From the NCBI GenBank assembly GCA_004369085.1, contig ML210147.1, forward strand, positions 186,001 through 250,000: a stretch of DNA of 64,000 nucleotides, given 5' to 3'. Every line of letters starts with the position of its first letter. The stretch's first letter is position 1. The position numbers and the translations under genes were made by a program. Shown here piece after piece: positions 53,120 to 64,000 of the stretch. This DNA is from Coprinopsis marcescibilis (Eukaryota > Basidiomycota > Agaricomycetes > Agaricales > Psathyrellaceae). A model generated the notes under the pieces. It searched no databases and was not told where the DNA came from. It saw only the letters and a list, made by a program, of their open reading frames with translations.

Positions 53120-53410
53120 TCATGAGTTTTGGTAGTACTGCCATCCCACCCAATTGGCGATGACAAAATATGCGCTTGTAGGTATCAAGAGGATGGCGAA
53201 ATATTTGTAATGGGTGTCGTCGGCAAGAATGTCGAGTAACTTGGGGATGAACACGGGTGACGAAGAGGCCACAAGAGCAGTTGACGTAGCACTCACTGGA
53301 ATGTTCGTCCTTGGTAGAAACGCGCTCAACACCATTGCATAGGTAGCTAGACAGAAAAAAACAACAGACAGGGCTATAATGCCATGTCCCTTGTTGATAA
53401 ATGTGGGCAT
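53120..53410 (-). CDS. Small two-helix membrane protein, PIG-Y-like (tentative)
   Basis: About 96 residues if started at MPTFINKGHG (53410); an in-frame ATG at 53566 would add 52 residues of low hydrophobicity. Two membrane segments are visible: IIALSVVFFCLATYAMVLSA and YFAILLIPTSAYFVIANWVG. The ending WVGWQYYQNS recalls the C-terminus of PIG-Y, the small subunit of the GPI-GlcNAc transferase (known ending WTWMGIKLFRHN type). That resemblance is my inference from a short stretch. A 57-nt in-frame segment beginning gtgagt may be an intron, which would shorten the loop by 19 residues. The gene is divergent from the coiled-coil gene. Confidence 0.5.
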   Translation of the reverse strand: MPTFINKGHGIIALSVVFFCLATYAMVLSAFLPRTNIPVSATSTALVASSSPVFIPKLLDILADDTHYKYFAILLIPTSAYFVIANWVGWQYYQNS

Positions 53411-53603
53411 TCTCACTGCATACTTGGATAGCGCGACGACGAAAGGGCCAAGCTCGCGGTCGCGAACGTCCTGGGAATTGTTGTTTGTCACAGTCGCGGA
53501 GGTCAGAACCAAAACACACTCAAACTCGAGGAGCTGGCCAATGGTCTTAGGCCCGGCTTCGACCATGAAGCTTCGCTGTTGACCATCATCTTAGCCCCTC
53601 AAA

Positions 53604-54115
53604 ATGACAGGGGAAACTCAGAACGAATCTAAATTGCAGGAACAGCTGCGGTGGGTCTGGTCTTTTGTCGTTGCCAATGTTTCTGACGTAGGACGGAACA
53701 CAGAGCAGAAGAGGCGAGACAAGTCCAACACGATCATCCTAGCGGAGACGATACAGAGAGTCGTGTGCTGGTGCTGGACTCAGCTACAAGCGGTCCCTTG
53801 CTCCCAGATATCCCGTCTGGAGACTTGAGTCTCGACGTCGAGCTCACAACCATCGCGGCCAGAGTTGGCGGCGCGTCAACCGATTCAAAGTGAGTCAACT
53901 TGGGGGTTTCAGAGATCCTAGCTCTGATAATCGTTTGTCAGCTTTGACAAGCTCCAGAAACGGGCGTCGAACGTCTTGAAGCTGTCTGAAGAAAATGAGA
54001 AGCTGAAAGCAGAGCTACGGGCAATGACCGCACGACTGGAGGCTGCTGAAAGACGCAAAACGGAATTGAGGGCGCGACAAATGCAGCAACATACGATGGA
54101 ACCACCTTCATCCTG
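53604..54115 (+). CDS. Short coiled-coil protein of unknown function
   Basis: About 137 residues in three exons. It starts MTGETQNESKLQEQLR. The first intron joins R to TEHRAEEARQVQHDHPSGDD in phase, giving TESRVLVLDSATSGPLLPDI and LDVELTTIAARVGGASTDSN. The second joins to FDKLQKRASNVLKLSEENEK and LKAELRAMTARLEAAERRKT, a clear leucine-heptad coiled coil, ending MEPPSS. The splices are supported because both give an uninterrupted, compositionally consistent frame. I recognise no family. Small kinetochore and adaptor proteins look like this, but nothing here identifies one. Confidence 0.65.
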
Positions 54116-54484
54116 AACTCCATTTTTACTCAACCTTGATCTCGGTTCTTCCTCATCTGACCAAGTTCGCCCTTACCGATGCTGTATACCCTTACCCGGC
54201 CACGTAAATCAAAACAATTGTAACTTCCACACTTTTGCATCAATCATGAAATTCTCACCGCAAAATTTCGAGGGGGCACTGCAGGCATTGACTTGGTCTA
54301 AAGTTCTGCCTCCATTATAGTCCGATCGTCGATCGAGCCCTCCAACATGGTTACTGCTCCTCCTTCAACGGGCTGCCAACTAAACTTTCCTCCCAACCTC
54401 TTACACGACATCCTCAGGCAAGCTAAACAAGCTTTGTTTCCAGTAGATCTCGTGCTGATAACTTCTTGATAGATCCCAGAAAGA
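54116..54484. other. Intergenic region / possible 5' exon of the oxidoreductase
   Basis: This is 369 bp. An ATG at 54349 opens MVTAPPSTGCQLNFPPNLLH and ends near a GC-type donor (CTCAG|gcaagc) that could splice in phase to the next gene through an acceptor at cagaaag. I list it as a possibility only. Confidence 0.3.
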
Positions 54485-56215
54485 ATGACAAAGCACACCA
54501 TGCCCGAGAAGCACGACCTGCTTTCCAGGAATCGCTCACATATAAGCCAGGCCCCTCACCGGCGTGGTTCCATCGACCCCTCAAAGCTCTTGCCAATGGA
54601 CAAGTAAGTTCTCATCCTCATGACTGCGCGCTTTTCTGTTTACGATGCATTGATAGGACTGCGCATATCGGTGGCCATGATAACTTCAACGTTCTCTTCA
54701 TTGGTGCAGGGAACATTATGTTTGGTACGCTCACCGCTCTACCCCTGTGGCACTCATTGCAGCTGACACCCATTCTTCAGGCTCACCAGAAGGCCCGTGG
54801 AATCATTCGTTCCGATTAGAACAGTGCGTCAAACAGTCCGTTCATGCGTATTCGTAACTAATGAATTGCTTGCAGTAAACTAGGTCCTCGATTGAAAGTG
54901 GTCGCCTTGATCGACCCATCCACGGAGCGCGCAAAGGAGGTTCTGGCAAAGAAACGGGACTCATTCGTCGTTTCGGCTTATCAAGACACTCGAGTTTGCA
55001 GCAATCTCGAAGAGTTTGTGAAAACCATGACCCCCAACGAACTTCCCCGCGCAGTTATCATCGGAAGTCCCCCAATGTTCCGCGGCACCCTTCAACCCAA
55101 CCGGGATATCGAAGCCCAGTTGCTGAAGCAGTTCCCCGGTGTCGCTCTGTTCGTGGAGAAGCCAATTGCTACTGGAAGCCTATCCGAAATCGAGCAGACC
55201 TACAAGGTCGGCAAGATGATTGACAACTCGAAGACGATTTGCTCGGTTGGGTAAGTCACTACCGGCTTGGGAATCGGTGTCATGGCTGAACCTGCGTTAG
55301 TTACATGCTGCGCTATCTCAAAGCTGTTCAGATGATGAAGAAGATCATTCATGACAACCAGCTCACAGTTATGTGCACCATAGCGCGGTATGCTTGTGCA
55401 TATGAAGCCATCGCCAAGCCAGACTGGTGGGACAAATCCAAGAGGTATTTGTTTTTTATAAACCGATTATTTCCAGAGCTAATCGTGTATCATCAGTTAC
55501 GGGCCAGTTATTGAGCAAGGAACCCACTTTTGCGACCTTTCCCGCTACTTTGGAGGGGAAGTTGATCTGTCGAGTGTGGTAGCCCACTCCATAGAATGGA
55601 ATGAAGCCCCAGGTAAATTATCAAAGATGTCCATCGACGAAAGCAAGATCCCTCCGGAAAGGAGAATTCCTCGAGCAACGACCGCGACTTGGTATGGGCC
55701 TTCCCACATTCTGCAAGCTTCGATGATGCTCAAGTCCACTTTAGGAAATACCAAAACGGCGCAGTTGGTAACTTTACTCACGTCGTTGCGCTACAAGGGA
55801 ACAACTATAGTTGTGAACTTGAGGTTTACGCTGATGGGTATAGCTTGAAGTGAGTTACCCCTTCCGAACTTCCGAGATGCACATGCTGATTGTGCCAAGG
55901 CTTGTCAACCCATACGTCCAACCAGTTCTTTACATTCGTCAGCCAGGGGACGATAACGAGACCAAGATGGCATTCCCTGATGACGACCCTTTCTTCTCTG
56001 AAATCTCGGTTTTCATTGACAACATTGAAGCCAAGGATAATGCAGACTTTGAGGATCTGCATATATTGAGCTCATACGAAGGTATGGGAGCCTTAGTTTG
56101 GCCCTACCCCCTGCCACACTGACTTTGGTTAACAGACGCTGCTCGAAGCTATGAGCTGACATGGGCGATCCGAAATGCTTCTGAGAAGAACGACACCAAA
56201 TCCAAGGCAGTCTGA
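54485..56215 (+). CDS. Gfo/Idh/MocA-family NAD(P)-dependent oxidoreductase
   Basis: An NAD(P)-binding oxidoreductase of about 420 residues. The start at 54485 gives MTKHTMPEKHDLLSRNRSHI and is spliced to TAHIGGHDNFNVLFIGAGNI, where the Rossmann glycine motif GAGNIMFG lies. Further blocks: LKVVALIDPSTERAKEVLAK (end of beta-2 with acidic residue), PRAVIIGSPPMFRG, GVALFVEKPIATGSLSEIEQ (the EKP motif of the family), TICSVGYMLRYLKAVQMMKK (catalytic-loop region) and GPVIEQGTHFCDLSRYFGGE (conserved EQGTHxxDLxR). The C-terminal half continues through several exons to EKNDTKSKAV. The substrate, probably a sugar or polyol, cannot be told. A short upstream exon may exist. Confidence 0.82.
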
Positions 56216-56356
56216 CCAGTCGATTTCAATAATTAGCATGCTGGCTGGTTTGGCATGGCACTTTTGTCTCAAACTCGATCTAGCGGAACCGTATAGTGTT
56301 GTAGCATTATGAATAAAAAATTTGTAGTTCTGTACCATGTTTTGTGCTGTGGTAAT

Positions 56357-57331
56357 TCAGTCATTACTTTGCGTCAAATCAGGGTCTCCCTTGCGTTTCT
56401 TGGCCGGGATTTCGTCCCCAGAGTTTGCCTGTTTTTCTTTGGGATTGCTACCAGAATGCCCTTCGACTACCTTTCGTTTCGCAGCAGTGCGTCTGGACCT
56501 GGATTCCTGCTTATTCCATTCTTCCTGTAGATGTTCCTTCAGACTTGGAATGTTCTTCATTTCTGACCCACATTTCCAGCAAGTTAGTCCTTCCTTCAGC
56601 AAGGCCTCGTACGCCTTTGGGTCCAATTTAGTCACCTTGCAACCAGAAATTTCAGAATGACACGGTTTCTCGATAGTCAGAGTGGACACTTACCTGTTGG
56701 TAGTACCCAGGCGTCGCTTCGAACCAATCCAACACGTCATTTATGTGCAAGAAGAACCCCTTGGAAGGATGAAACGAATTATAGTGCTTCTTATTCTTCA
56801 TCTTCTCCGAGCACATGTCGGCAGAGAGAACATGCAAGTGCAGATGCCTAGAAATTGCCGTCGGTCATCTCAGCACAGTATATAAAGACGGATACCATGC
56901 GAAAACGCTCACTCCATGGAAGGCACCGCGTGGAATCCAATCCACACATCCCACTTGAACCCATAACGCTCCGTCATCTCCTCTTCAATCTGTTTCTTCA
57001 CATTCTGTGCCTCGCTCTGAAAGGCCTCAACCAGTTGCTTGGCTTTCTCCTTGTCGCCTTTCAACAAGGTCTTCAGATTCTTAAGCTCTACGGCCGAAAA
57101 GTCGCCTCCTTCTACAACGCGGGGCAAGATTAGAAAGTGGAAAATGGATTTGGGATAGGCATCAAAAATGGTCATGAACTTGTCCGAGAACTGGAACAAC
57201 ACAGAACTAGGTAGTGAATTGGGGTCACCTGTCGCGTAACGCTTCAGGATGGTCAGGTTGGAGTTGGACATGGTGGAAGACAGGTGCAACGAACGCAACG
57301 TTTCCAACAACTTGGAACTTAGGCGAAGCAT
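56357..57331 (-). CDS. HNT3: Aprataxin-like DNA deadenylase (Hnt3)
   Basis: Removes AMP from abortive DNA-ligation ends. The HIT domain runs through SIFHFLILPRVVEG and KWDVWIGFHAVPSM; a splice then gives EHLHLHVLSADMC, the histidine triad HxHxH. Next come KKHYNSFHPSKGFFLHINDV and, after a further intron, a C-terminal zinc-binding module (KPCHSEISGCKVTKL, GLTCWKCGSEMKNIPSLKEH) ending in a basic tail with AAKRKVV and PAKKRKGDP, a likely nuclear signal. Translation may start at 57331 (MLRLSSKLLETL) or at the in-frame ATG at 57271 (MSNSNLTILKRYA), the latter resembling yeast Hnt3 better. If the longer form is used, its first 20 residues could act as a mitochondrial presequence. Confidence 0.88.
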
Positions 57332-57456
57332 GGTGGCGCGCGATCAAGTCACTTGCTCCTGATTCGCGTAAGCGACTATATCATACAAATATTATACAAA
57401 AGTTAACGAACAGTGCTGTCTAAGTATCAATAGCCCGTGTTCCCTTGATAGTAAGA

Positions 57457-60453
57457 TCATGTGGTCTTCAACAGATTTCTGAGGTCCTCTGAAATCTCCA
57501 ACTTGGAGAGGACTGTGTCGGGGTTGCTTCCCTTTGTTCTGTTGCGAAGTTCACTGGGTTTCGTCGGTTGTTCTGCTCGCTTCTTGTCGATGTCGGCTAC
57601 CAGCTGTGAAAAGGAGAGGAAGAGAACTTCGGCTTGAGCGAGAGTAGAGTCCAATTCAATCGTCATGCTGAGCTCATTGCAGTACTTGTCGATAGTCAGC
57701 ACCCGAACGAAAGCAAACATGTAAAAGCAAACTTACTTTGAGAATTTCATCGAACTGGAATTTGAATTAGTTAAAGCTCCCAGTAATGCAGGCAAAAAAG
57801 AAGCTTACCTCCACCAGGTAGCGAAGTATCATGTCACGATGCGACTCGAGAATTGCCAAAGCGACAAACAGTACGAACGAAGAACTGTAATAGTCAGTCC
57901 AGAGGACCTCCCATAGCCGAAGGACATCATCGAATGGGAATTCCCGTTTGAAGGAGATCAAAACCCATCTGAAGAGGGTGTCAATAGGATCCAGTTTACC
58001 AACCAAGTAATCACAAACCGGAAGCAGAAGAACAAGTTCATGGCATCCGTTTTCTCTACGGGTATGAATGCGTGAGTTAAGGAGTCGAGAGAATATATCT
58101 GAAAGCACCTACCGAGGTGCCTGAATAGTTCTGGGTCCATGAATTCGATCAATTGTTGAAGGGTGGAGAGTTGCTTTTTCATTCCACTCTGGTCACGCAT
58201 AAAGTTCTGTTTCTGTTTCTGAAAGTTAGAAAGGCAGGAAAGGGTGTCTGGAACAAGGGTCGTACCATCCGGTTCATGTACTCTACAAAACACCAGAACG
58301 TCATCTCCTCGTTCCCCGCCAATACGACGTACAGGGGAGCACATAGATCGGACATCCCCTGAACATAACCTACAAACAATGAATATGGCACGGCTCACGG
58401 AAACCACACGAGAACGTACCCAATTCCTTCTCGTAAAAGTTATATGTCAGGAGGATGCCCGCCATACGATCAATGTGTTGATTGCTCGGTGATTGAGCAC
58501 CAATATCATTCATCTCTGGCGAGATGGTCGAGTAGCGCTTGTACGCCCCCTTTTCGTCGGTGAGATCTGTAACAGGTAGCTCAGCTGGAGCAGCAAATAG
58601 AGGTTGACTGCGATCTGTACGACGACAATCGACGTCAATCCGGTGTCTCTCCTGGATGAGGTTAGCACGGTACTATCTGAACCTACAAGGGGTTTACCAA
58701 CCTCGATAACATCCTGCCTGTCGAAAACCTCTGGGACTCCGAACCATTCGTCTTTGAGAACTGCATAGCGTTTCCTTTCATGCGAGGTTAATAATGATAC
58801 CAGGGTCATCCGAGATCAAACTCACTGTTTGGCTATCCAAGCTTCTTCCCTCACACGCTTTGTGCTATCCCACTCATGTACGCCAAGGAGGAAAGGCCAT
58901 ATCTTTTGCCTGATGGTCCCCTTTGACGAGATACCCCGCATGAATATTTCTCGCCGCATTTCCGCAAGTGAAATGGTCGGTTTCCCTTCAGAGTCAAACC
59001 AACCGTTCCACATTTGTTCATCGACAGGGTGAATTGGATCCCGCGAAGATTTCGGAGGCGGAAGATTAGAAGTGGAATGAAGCAATTCAAAGACCCCCAA
59101 CGAGGAAGGTTCTTCGACAAGGCTTGACGACGGCAATGCCTGGGCCTCTCGCCGCCGAGCGCGTTCGCCCTCCTCAGCCACAATCCTTGCCCATCGGGCT
59201 AGATAGACCCGAGCGCTCTCAAATTCCCCTACACCACCTTTCTCGACCCAGCTGCCCCACTCTCCATTCGCATTAACCAGGCTCTTGACTGGATCAGGAA
59301 GGTGGGGAACGATAGGTCGGGCAAGTGGGTGCGAAAGAATATTCTGAGCCGCATGCCGAGTGGCCCTAGTGATATTAGAGAAGGACTGCAAAAGGGCGGT
59401 GCGGGCCTGCGAAGCAGACTGAGACTGTGAAGGGGAATCTGGTGGAGTTCCCAGTGACCGATGGAGCACACTTGATCGTTGTGAGAAAGGTAGGGCTCCG
59501 CCCCTGGACAATGGTCTAGGCCGGCGATGGGCCGGCACAGGAGAATGTGAATTGGCATAAGATGACTGCGCGAGGATGTCATCAACAGCATCGTCTGCAA
59601 ATATCTGCGTAGAATGGGCCTCCATATCCGCTCTTGAGGGATCAATCAGAAAGAGTGATGGCTGTAGGGTAGAGCGTAAGATGTGTGCGTATTGACGTAG
59701 GCGTGAAAGAACGTCTTCCCCTCCCCAAGAGTTGACAGGCTTCGGAATATGGGAGGTTCCTTGTGTGGGTGGCGGAGGGTACGCGGTAACGTTGGCTGTC
59801 GTGGTTCGTGGGCTGTGAAGCGTGAAAGAGTTTGACTCGTCGTCGTGGAAATGCAGGGTCGGAAGTGTGTCTCCATTTATAAGGTTGATAGCAATGGATC
59901 CGTCTAGAAGAAAAGACAGTTTCAGCGACAAGGGCATGCAGCCGCAAGCTGTGAACGTACACCAGGAGGATAGCGACGGAGGGTGAACAATCAAGGAGTA
60001 GATCGAAGTCAAAGGGACCGAGAATGCATATGATTCCGGCCTTTGAATTGGAAAGTCGATAAGAACAATGTCTGGGGAAAGTCAGGTTGACTGTGGAGAG
60101 CCGGGGACGGAAGAAGACACAGACCATCGTCGTCGTCTACAGTCCCATCCGACCGCTCCTCGATCCTCACAAACCTGTCCCATTCAGTAGAGCCTCGTTC
60201 GTTGAGAAGCGTTTCTGGAATCCAAGCAAGCAGGTAGATGGGGTTTATGGCTTCCTGTAGGTACTTTCATGAGGTCGTTCCTGACCAGCCATGGTTGGCC
60301 ACTTACTCGTTTGACTAGTGCCAGAAAGCCAGGTATGTTGTCCCTCGCGTACGCTGTAGGGTGGATGTACACCTTTGATTTGCTATAAACCAGCCTGTAT
60401 CTGTCCTCTTCGTGCTTGGCCGGTGGTGGGTCATTTCGCTTGATCTCAACCAT
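57457..60453 (-). CDS. GYP7: TBC-domain RabGAP, Gyp7 type
   Basis: A GTPase-activating protein for Ypt7-class Rab GTPases. The start at 60453 gives MVEIKRNDPPPAKHEED and VYSKSKVYIHPTAYARDNIP, the N-terminal region typical of Gyp7. A long central part is Ser/Pro-rich. The TBC domain begins with MRREIFMRGISSKGTIRQKI and IWPFLLGVHEWDS. The catalytic arginine finger lies in HRIDVDCRRTDR (IxxDxxR) and the glutamine finger in LGYVQGMSDLCAPLY. Then come FWCFVEYMNRM, LFRHLEKTDAMNLFFCFRW and FPFDDVLRLWEVLWTDYY. It ends LEISEDLRNLLKTT. Many introns interrupt the TBC half, while residues of the central part lie in one long exon (58822-60012 region). Confidence 0.9.
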
Positions 60454-60854
60454 TGATTCTGACTATGTCAATGTTTGAATAAGAGCAATGGGACAATAGA
60501 AATGAGCCTACTGAAAGCGTGGACAAATCACTGTTCGGAGAAGATGAAGAATACGGAGAGAAATGGACCATGAACTATTCGCTTTTATAGAATGCTGAGA
60601 GGACTGCGCTACTGACTGCGCAAGCCAATCCTCAGTACCATCGTCATAGTCACATGATACCCATGGTCTAATTTTAGAACTTGCAACTGAGCGGACAGTA
60701 TCGTGTATCCATTTCAAAGCGTTGTCTAAGCTGAAAGACAGCCTGTACGAGTCCAGATGACCATCCAGTCATGCGTTGCAGGAGGAGAAACGGAAATGCG
60801 ATAGAATAACAGCTGAATACATGGAAATGGTCCCGACTAGTACATCGCCAGAAT
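60454..60854 (-). other. Spacer between eS21 and GYP7 with a short ORF
   Basis: This 401-bp stretch has a 70-codon minus-strand ORF at 60508-60717 (MKWIHDTVRSVASSK). A possible splice (ATGACTGGATG to CTTAGACAACG) would extend it upstream to MTGCLDNALKW. It has no domain and no frame-compatible join to GYP7. It is more likely a 5' leader, or an upstream ORF of GYP7, than a gene. Confidence 0.3.
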
Positions 60855-61279
60855 TTACTTTTGGTAGGACCAGACGTTCCTCAGCACTGTCAACGTGTCA
60901 GGGCAGAGTCGCAGCACCAAGTGGAAGCAGATACTCACGTCCAGCCTTGGTCGCTAGTCTGTTGAGGGAATCGTCACCCTCTCCTTGCGATCTCACTTGT
61001 CCGCTGAAAGCGAAGGTGGTGTTGGTGGACAAGGCACGGCCGTTGGCGTCGACATCTGCGATGACGATCTGCACTGAGGCGTGATCCTTAGAAGTGATCA
61101 GGCGGTCTGTAAATGTTGGTAAATCCCCTCAAGTTGAATTATATGTGGTGTCTCAACGCACTGGTCGCCGAGCATTTTCGGGGAACGTAGAGATCGACAA
61201 GGACACCCTATAAAGAGCCTGAGTCAACTGTTGAATCCCATTGTTGAGCAGAGTTTCGGCTTACAGCGTCGTTTTCCAT
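60855..61279 (-). CDS. RPS21: 40S ribosomal protein eS21
   Basis: A small-subunit ribosomal protein of about 87 residues, encoded in four exons and absent from any single long ORF. Exon 1 is only MENDA; introns then join GVLVDLYVPRKCSAT to NRLITSKDHASVQIVIADVD, NGRALSTNTTFAFSGQVRSQ and GEGDDSLNRLATKAG, and finally LLRNVWSYQK with the stop at 60855. Every exon join is in phase and reproduces the eS21 consensus (DLYVPRKCSAT, DDSLNRLA, LLRNVWSY). The short first exon is typical of fungal ribosomal protein genes. Confidence 0.93.
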
Positions 61280-61485
61280 TGTATCGTCGAGGGTGTGCTA
61301 AATGAGCGACGCGATGCGGACAGTGATTGTGGTCTGCGTGGGAATATTTTCGAAGAACTATACAGTTTCTCACTATTTGTCAGATCCCCTCAACCCAAGC
61401 ATCGGCCGGCATTTGCCCTACGGGCGCTTCTCACTTCGCAGTACGGTACAAGTGTTTGTAAATTATGGTTTACTGGATACACGCT

Positions 61486-62949
61486 TCAAGACGGCAACGC
61501 ATTGTCTTGCGCCTTAAATCCAAGTGGAAATACTTGTCGTACGTTGATGTTTATACGTGTCGTTCGCAAATAAGCGGCAAATGGTTCCCACTCGGGATCG
61601 TCCTCCCGATTCGACAAATGCGAAGGGAGACTGCTCTCCAAAACTCTAGGAACTCCGTGATAGGCCCTTCTGGCCACTGGACCCGACATGATTACAGCAT
61701 CTCCTGAGCGCAACAGCACGGGTATTGGCTCGGAATCTCTCGTTTTACCGCCAATCAAAAATACAGCAGCACTTCCCAACCTACATGGCCAAAATCAGTA
61801 TGCAATCCTCTGATCGGCTGCTCAAACTTACGAGATGGACACCAGAGGCGACGTAGCGCAGACTTCAGATCGATCAACGTGTGCCATTAGCGTATCCTGA
61901 GCATGGTTGAGCAAGAGTGGGTGTGTGTGGGATGACTATACTGACCTTGGTCTGATAAAAGTTGACAATTCCTGCGTCGGGGTCTAGAAAGGTTTTGAGA
62001 GGCAAAGTCATAGACAGGGCGACGAGAGCCTACCATACATATCTGGCCAGTGTTTCCACTCTGGATCGTCTGGCTGCTCCCAGTCAAGTTCTAAACCACC
62101 GTACACATCCTTCCAATCGACAGAGAGCACCGCTCGTTTGCATATGGTTCGCAGCTGTTTGTCAATTTCGCCTTTCCCCTGTGAGAAATCGTATTGTTTG
62201 GTACCCCAGTGGTAATACCACCCAATGTTTGCCCATCGCAGCTTGGGAATCAAGGTCACTGCTGAAGCAGCGGAAACAGTAGCCGAGGGAGCTGGAGGAG
62301 GTTTAGGCTCGTCTGCCAACTTCTTGTAGTTATCAACGGAAATAGGGGCGTTGTTGACGAGCTGCCTGGGGCCATAGGATGGTGTGTCGATGGTATCAGA
62401 ATCGAGAGATTTTGGGAGAATGAGGGAATCTGGGTCCTGCAGTGATCGTGTCCAAAGCCCCTCCCTGGGCAGATGGTAATGAACATCCAAATTTGTTGGA
62501 TTCGGATAGCAAGCCTGTCTCTCAAGAGACCAGCGAACGAGGTCATGTTGCTCCGAGTGGGAAAGGAAGGAAGGCAAAATGACCAAGCCTAGAAAATATA
62601 TTGGACTGAGAGTCATAACTACATGGCTCCTGCGCACCAGGTATGTCTGGTATGGCGTACGCATCTACTTTGGAGTTCAGGCGTGTATGGCTGACCGAGT
62701 CTAGAGAACCACGCCACACGCCGTCTGCGATTTCGTTGGACCTTTGGGAGTCGTATTGGGCGAGATCTAGGAGCGAGGCAAGGTCTGGGGGTGGAAAACG
62801 GGCCTTATATCGCTTCTCTGCGGCTCTGAATGGAGTCCAGTCATTGTTTATGGTGTCTGGCCTGTTCTTGGTTGCCTTGTAGAACTGGCGACGGGCCTTT
62901 TTGTAGGCGGGGGAGGAGGGATCGAGGAGGTCGGAGACAGAAGACATGC
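61486..62949 (-). CDS. ALKBH1-type Fe(II)/2-oxoglutarate dioxygenase
   Basis: An AlkB-family dioxygenase that demethylates nucleic acids; the ALKBH1 group acts on tRNA and DNA. The start at 62949 gives MSSVSDLLDPSSPAYKKARR. An intron joins IPDIPG to LVILPSFLSHSEQHDLVRWS. Then come LRWANIGWYYHWGTKQYDFS and DPDAGIVNFYQTKDTLMAHV with the HVD iron ligands, SPLVSISLGSAAVFLIGG, the second histidine in RRAYHGVPRV, and RININVRQVF, which matches the RxNxxxR 2-oxoglutarate motif. All catalytic ligands are present, so the enzyme should be active. A longer in-frame start at 63076 would run into the divergent MDM38 gene and is unlikely. Confidence 0.9.
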
Positions 62950-63032
62950 AGAATAACACAGACAAACAGTGATGACGGGACGGAGTCGGACATGTTTTTG
63001 GCTTGGACACGGATAACTCACAGTGAGGTCGT
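62950..63032. promoter_or_regulatory. Compact bidirectional promoter, ALKBH1-like/MDM38
   Basis: Only 83 bp separate the two divergent start codons. No TATA box is visible. Transcription must start inside or very near the opposing 5' ends. Confidence 0.5.

Positions 63033-64000
<968 letters not shown>

Noticed and set aside
61241..61573. 110-codon plus-strand ORF
   Set aside because: It is antisense to the 5' end of RPS21 and the 3' end of the ALKBH1-like gene.

Overview
The window is nuclear DNA from a filamentous basidiomycete, most likely an Agaricomycete. The evidence is a gene-dense layout on both strands, many introns of about 45-70 nt per gene, intron positions that can be checked against universally conserved proteins, and typical fungal families (Zn2Cys6 regulator, Sfi1, Gyp7, Sec66, Rts1, Mdm38, Sso-type syntaxin). 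I found no tRNA, rRNA, transposon or CRISPR array. One assembly gap of 10 N lies at 24777-24786. Exon joins were deduced by eye from splice signals and protein continuity, so gene ends are firmer than some internal junctions.

Layout, left to right: a RhoGEF with an interrupted DH domain (+); asparagine synthetase (-); an Sso-type syntaxin (+); phosphatidylinositol synthase (+); a mitochondrial Msp1-like AAA ATPase (+); the SMC5/6 RING subunit Nse1 (-); phosphatidylserine synthase (-); the DNA primase large subunit (-); and an 8.5-kb gene (-) for a protein of about 2,700 residues with a very long E/R/K-rich helix, which holds the assembly gap. Next come a USP7/Ubp15 deubiquitinase (+), Sec66 (-), mitochondrial citrate synthase (+), an unrecognised P/Q/G-rich protein (-) divergent from the PP2A B56 subunit Rts1 (+), and cytosolic HSP70 with a clear TATA box and heat-shock-element-like array (+). 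These are followed by a hypothetical acidic protein (+), a class II aldolase/adducin-domain protein (+), a Zn2Cys6 transcription factor (+), Sfi1 (+), a small two-helix membrane protein resembling PIG-Y (-), a short coiled-coil protein (+), a Gfo/Idh/MocA oxidoreductase (+), aprataxin Hnt3 (-), Gyp7 RabGAP (-), ribosomal protein eS21 (-), an ALKBH1-type dioxygenase (-), and the start of Mdm38/LETM1 (+), which runs off the end.

Most of this is core housekeeping sequence. Genes are often arranged as tight divergent pairs with 83-363 bp between start codons. Two CDP-alcohol phosphatidyltransferases that share the substrate CDP-diacylglycerol (PI and PS synthase) lie within 7 kb. The least explained parts are the giant ER/K-helix protein with its C-terminal VPxSxR motif series and repeat-collapsed gap, the P/Q/G-rich gene, several GC-AG introns, and the insertion that splits the RhoGEF DH domain. 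I saw nothing that amounts to a new multi-gene system.
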